This document shows, one piece after another, positions 62,035 to 64,000 of a stretch of 64,000 nucleotides of DNA (positions are counted from its first letter, which is position 1; every line of letters begins with the position of its first letter). The DNA is taken from NCBI GenBank assembly GCA_934463165.1, contig CAKSJG010000004.1:1-64000 (forward strand). The letters are read 5' to 3'. Both the position numbers and the translations under genes were made by a program. A model generated the notes under the pieces. That model ran no database searches and was not told the origin of the DNA. It saw only the letters and a program-made list of their open reading frames with translations. The DNA comes from an uncultured Clostridia bacterium. Lineage in GTDB: Bacteria > Bacillota > Clostridia > UMGS1810.

Positions 62035-64000
62035 TCAATTTTCTTTTTCTGCCAACAGATTTTTTGTAATAATAACCTTATGTTCGTTTTCCAACCATTC
62101 AACACTTGCACCGAGATGTTCTGAAATGAAACGAATAGGCGTATATGTACGGTCATTTTCTATAAATGCCGGAGAATCAAGTTTGACATTCTCTCCGTTT
62201 ACAACGGCATACTCTGCACCTATGGTAATAAGGATAGTTACATCTTCATTAGTTTTAAGGTTTTTACCCTTAATTGTTACAAGTTGTTTATCGCCGTTCC
62301 ATTCAACGACAGCACCCAAGCTTTCAGCAACAAACCGTACCGGAAGCATTGTTCGGTCATTTACAATTTTCGGTGCAACATCATTTGTCTTTATTTTTCC
62401 GAAAACAGAGGCATCTTTTTTGCCGATAGTAAGAATTATTTGATTTTCAGAGTTATCTGTTTTCTTTTCCGCCCAAGCGGCATAAAGCGTCATACTCTTT
62501 GTTACCTTTGCAGAAAAATCATACTTTGTTTTTAATTCTTTATCAGTATACCAGCCGGCGAAATCAAAGCTTTCTTTTGTTGGAGCTGCAGGTTCTTTAA
62601 GAACTGTGTTTTTTTGCACATGCTCAGAGCTTATCTTACTGCCGCCGTTGGTTTCAAACGAAACAGTATAGGTCGATGTTGAAGTTCCTCGCTTACTGCC
62701 GCTTGACCGGGAATATAACCTTGTTTCACCTGTCAAGGTTTCATAATTATCTGTATCGGTCGGTATAAATAACCATTTATAGTATGTGTTTGCATTAACA
62801 ACTGTTGTATCTGCAATGTCCGCACCATCGTTTGTTATCCATTTTACAGTACCCGATACATTAAAGGCTGAAGCTTCCGCAGTGATTGCAGCATCGGCAA
62901 GAGTTTTGCCTTCCGAGGTAATCGGCGTATATTTCGGCGTTCCCGCTGGCGTGGCTTTGGCGATGGTCCATGTTATTTTAACAGTGTCTGCTGTATTGTC
63001 TGACCATTTGCCCATTTTGGGTGAAACAAAAATTTTATATGTACCCGCCTTTGTTTGAACATTATTTCTAATATTCATTTTTTCGGGATCATACCCAATC
63101 ACTTTTGCCGTTTGCTCCGTGCCGTTATATGTATATGTGCCATCAACGGAAAGAGTGGGTTTATCGGGCGCTGTTATTACAGATGTATGTATTCTTGTAT
63201 AGCGTGCTTCTTTGACAAATTCATCGGTGCGCTGCGTATATTGGTCTATAAATGCCGGCAGCTGCGATATCGTGATCTCTTCAAATGTCGATTTGTTATA
63301 AATATTTGTTTCATCTGTTTTTAAATAATCTTCATCAATATAATATTCACCGTCTTGTACATTTTGAGGTATGTCTGCCGAAAGGGTGCTGATGTTTGTT
63401 TTCTCATCATAATTAACCGACAGCATAAATTCTTCGTTATGCGAGCCCGAGCGCTTAAAATATTTTCCGTCAAATGCGCTGTAATCTCCAACTTCTGTTG
63501 CTTGTCCGCCGATAAGAGATATGGTTTCGTAATTGTCCGCCTCAGTATATGTTTTAATCGCGTGTATCGGATTATATTGTACCTCAACATCATATGTCAT
63601 TATATAGGTTTCATATTTATGAGAGTATGTATATCCGCTGTTTTGAATAATATTTTCGGTACGTTCTTCTATGAGCATTGTGTTAGCATCATCTTTTATT
63701 ACTGAACCTATCTGACGCAGACTCTTAATTAATGCATCATGTTTTTGCTGCATTTCCTTTGTTTTTTCTTCATAAGAAGAAATATCCAAATAACCGTCTG
63801 ACGATGCAGTTTGTTTGTAATTAGTCACAATGGTATCTGCACCGTCTGTATCTTCATGGATTGTTACGTTAATGTACATTTTTATTTGAGTATGTGTTAT
63901 ATTGGGATCTATGGTAATGGCCGGAATACCATAATCCGCAAAAACACTCACATTTATACCGAAAAATATAATGCACAGAAATGATGCTATCAGCTTATTA
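62035..64000 (-). CDS. Surface protein with Ig-like, InlB-type and stalk domains (5' end outside window)
   Basis: The frame is open to the right edge. The first visible residues (NKLIASFLCIIFFGINVSV) are the hydrophobic core of a signal peptide, so the true start lies a few codons beyond 64000; the GTG at 63951 is inside the signal peptide and is not the start. In order: an unknown N-terminal region of about 230 residues, an MBG/Ig-like unit (GTYTYNGTEQTAKVIGYD, AGTYKIFVSPK), a similar second unit, an InlB/Flg_new repeat (YTVSFETNGGSKISSEHV, FDFAGWYTDKELKTKYDF), and a copper amine oxidase N-like stalk pair at the C-terminus (RTMLPVRFVAESLGAVVEW, RTYTPIRFISEHLGASVEW). A cell-surface binding or structural role is likely. 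Its domain style matches the protein at the left edge. Confidence 0.88.
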   Translation of the reverse strand, partial: NKLIASFLCIIFFGINVSVFADYGIPAITIDPNITHTQIKMYINVTIHEDTDGADTIVTNYKQTASSDGYLDISSYEEKTKEMQQKHDALIKSLRQIGSVIKDDANTMLIEERTENIIQNSGYTYSHKYETYIMTYDVEVQYNPIHAIKTYTEADNYETISLIGGQATEVGDYSAFDGKYFKRSGSHNEEFMLSVNYDEKTNISTLSADIPQNVQDGEYYIDEDYLKTDETNIYNKSTFEEITISQLPAFIDQYTQRTDEFVKEARYTRIHTSVITAPDKPTLSVDGTYTYNGTEQTAKVIGYDPEKMNIRNNVQTKAGTYKIFVSPKMGKWSDNTADTVKITWTIAKATPAGTPKYTPITSEGKTLADAAITAEASAFNVSGTVKWITNDGADIADTTVVNANTYYKWLFIPTDTDNYETLTGETRLYSRSSGSKRGTSTSTYTVSFETNGGSKISSEHVQKNTVLKEPAAPTKESFDFAGWYTDKELKTKYDFSAKVTKSMTLYAAWAEKKTDNSENQIILTIGKKDASVFGKIKTNDVAPKIVNDRTMLPVRFVAESLGAVVEWNGDKQLVTIKGKNLKTNEDVTILITIGAEYAVVNGENVKLDSPAFIENDRTYTPIRFISEHLGASVEWLENEHKVIITKNLLAEKEN

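Noticed and set aside
62035..63951. GTG at 63951 as start of the stalk-domain protein
   Set aside because: In-frame upstream codons form the hydrophobic core of a signal peptide up to the window edge, so the start lies outside.
1..64000. CRISPR array
   Set aside because: I found no run of regularly spaced short direct repeats; the repeats present are few, long and dispersed.

Overview
The window is A+T-rich DNA from a low-GC Gram-positive bacterium, most likely an anaerobic member of the Clostridia. The evidence is strong AGGAGG-type ribosome binding sites, SLH-domain and stalk-domain (copper amine oxidase N-like) surface proteins, LplABC/YesMN-type sugar modules, a Na+-pumping decarboxylase split into four genes, DUF5693 and TnpV. 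I cannot name a genus from the sequence alone. Both window edges cut through secreted surface-protein genes on the minus strand (1..4131 and 62035..64000).

Layout. (a) 1-7.5 kb: a very long surface protein behind a MalT-like LuxR regulator, then a graveyard holding an AraC regulator with a stop codon, a truncated helix-turn-helix gene and a tyrosine-recombinase tail. (b) 7.5-17.2 kb: housekeeping genes, namely nadE, a Gld-like ABC export cluster (ATPase, permease, GldG-like, DUF4340) and hisS-aspS with a good promoter and terminator. (c) 17.3-18.9 kb: an orphan RelB/DinJ-like antitoxin, a palindromic element, a frameshifted secreted protein gene and the first copy of a dispersed repeat. (d) 19-43.8 kb: a glycan-use locus. 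It runs on the minus strand as a module-rich secreted protein, an SGNH esterase, two permeases and a binding protein, a secreted beta-helix enzyme (GH141-like), two SLH proteins, a catalytically dead-looking sialate O-acetylesterase-type protein, a cytoplasmic GH110-like beta-helix protein and a GH94 phosphorylase. A divergent YesN/YesM two-component system sits beside it. (e) 44-47.6 kb: murJ, a DUF5693 membrane protein and three tRNAs (Val, Asp, Phe). (f) 47.7-54.3 kb: HAD phosphatase, alpha/beta hydrolase, Hsp33, and the decarboxylase set oadG-biotin carrier-oadB-oadA. (g) 54.5-60.8 kb: a small accessory island with repA and TnpV remnants, a DNA methyltransferase/nuclease of type IIG kind, and a toxin-antitoxin-like DUF3990/HTH pair, bounded by copies of the dispersed repeat. 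(h) 60.9-64 kb: a Ca2+/cation antiporter and a stalk-domain surface protein.

How the parts fit (inference): the glycan locus probably cuts a branched, acetylated plant or mucin glycan outside the cell (GH141-like enzyme, esterase, SLH-anchored helpers), imports the oligosaccharide through the ABC transporter without its own ATPase, and finishes it inside by galactose removal and phosphorolysis. YesMN is the likely sensor. The most unusual items are: a ~155 bp element with hairpin-forming terminal inverted repeats whose core is flipped between two copies sharing the same outer flanks; a 196 bp block that appears identical in two paralogous surface genes 14 kb apart; the inactive-looking esterase; an OadB with a secreted N-terminal extension; and the island with its one-protein restriction system and DUF3990 module.
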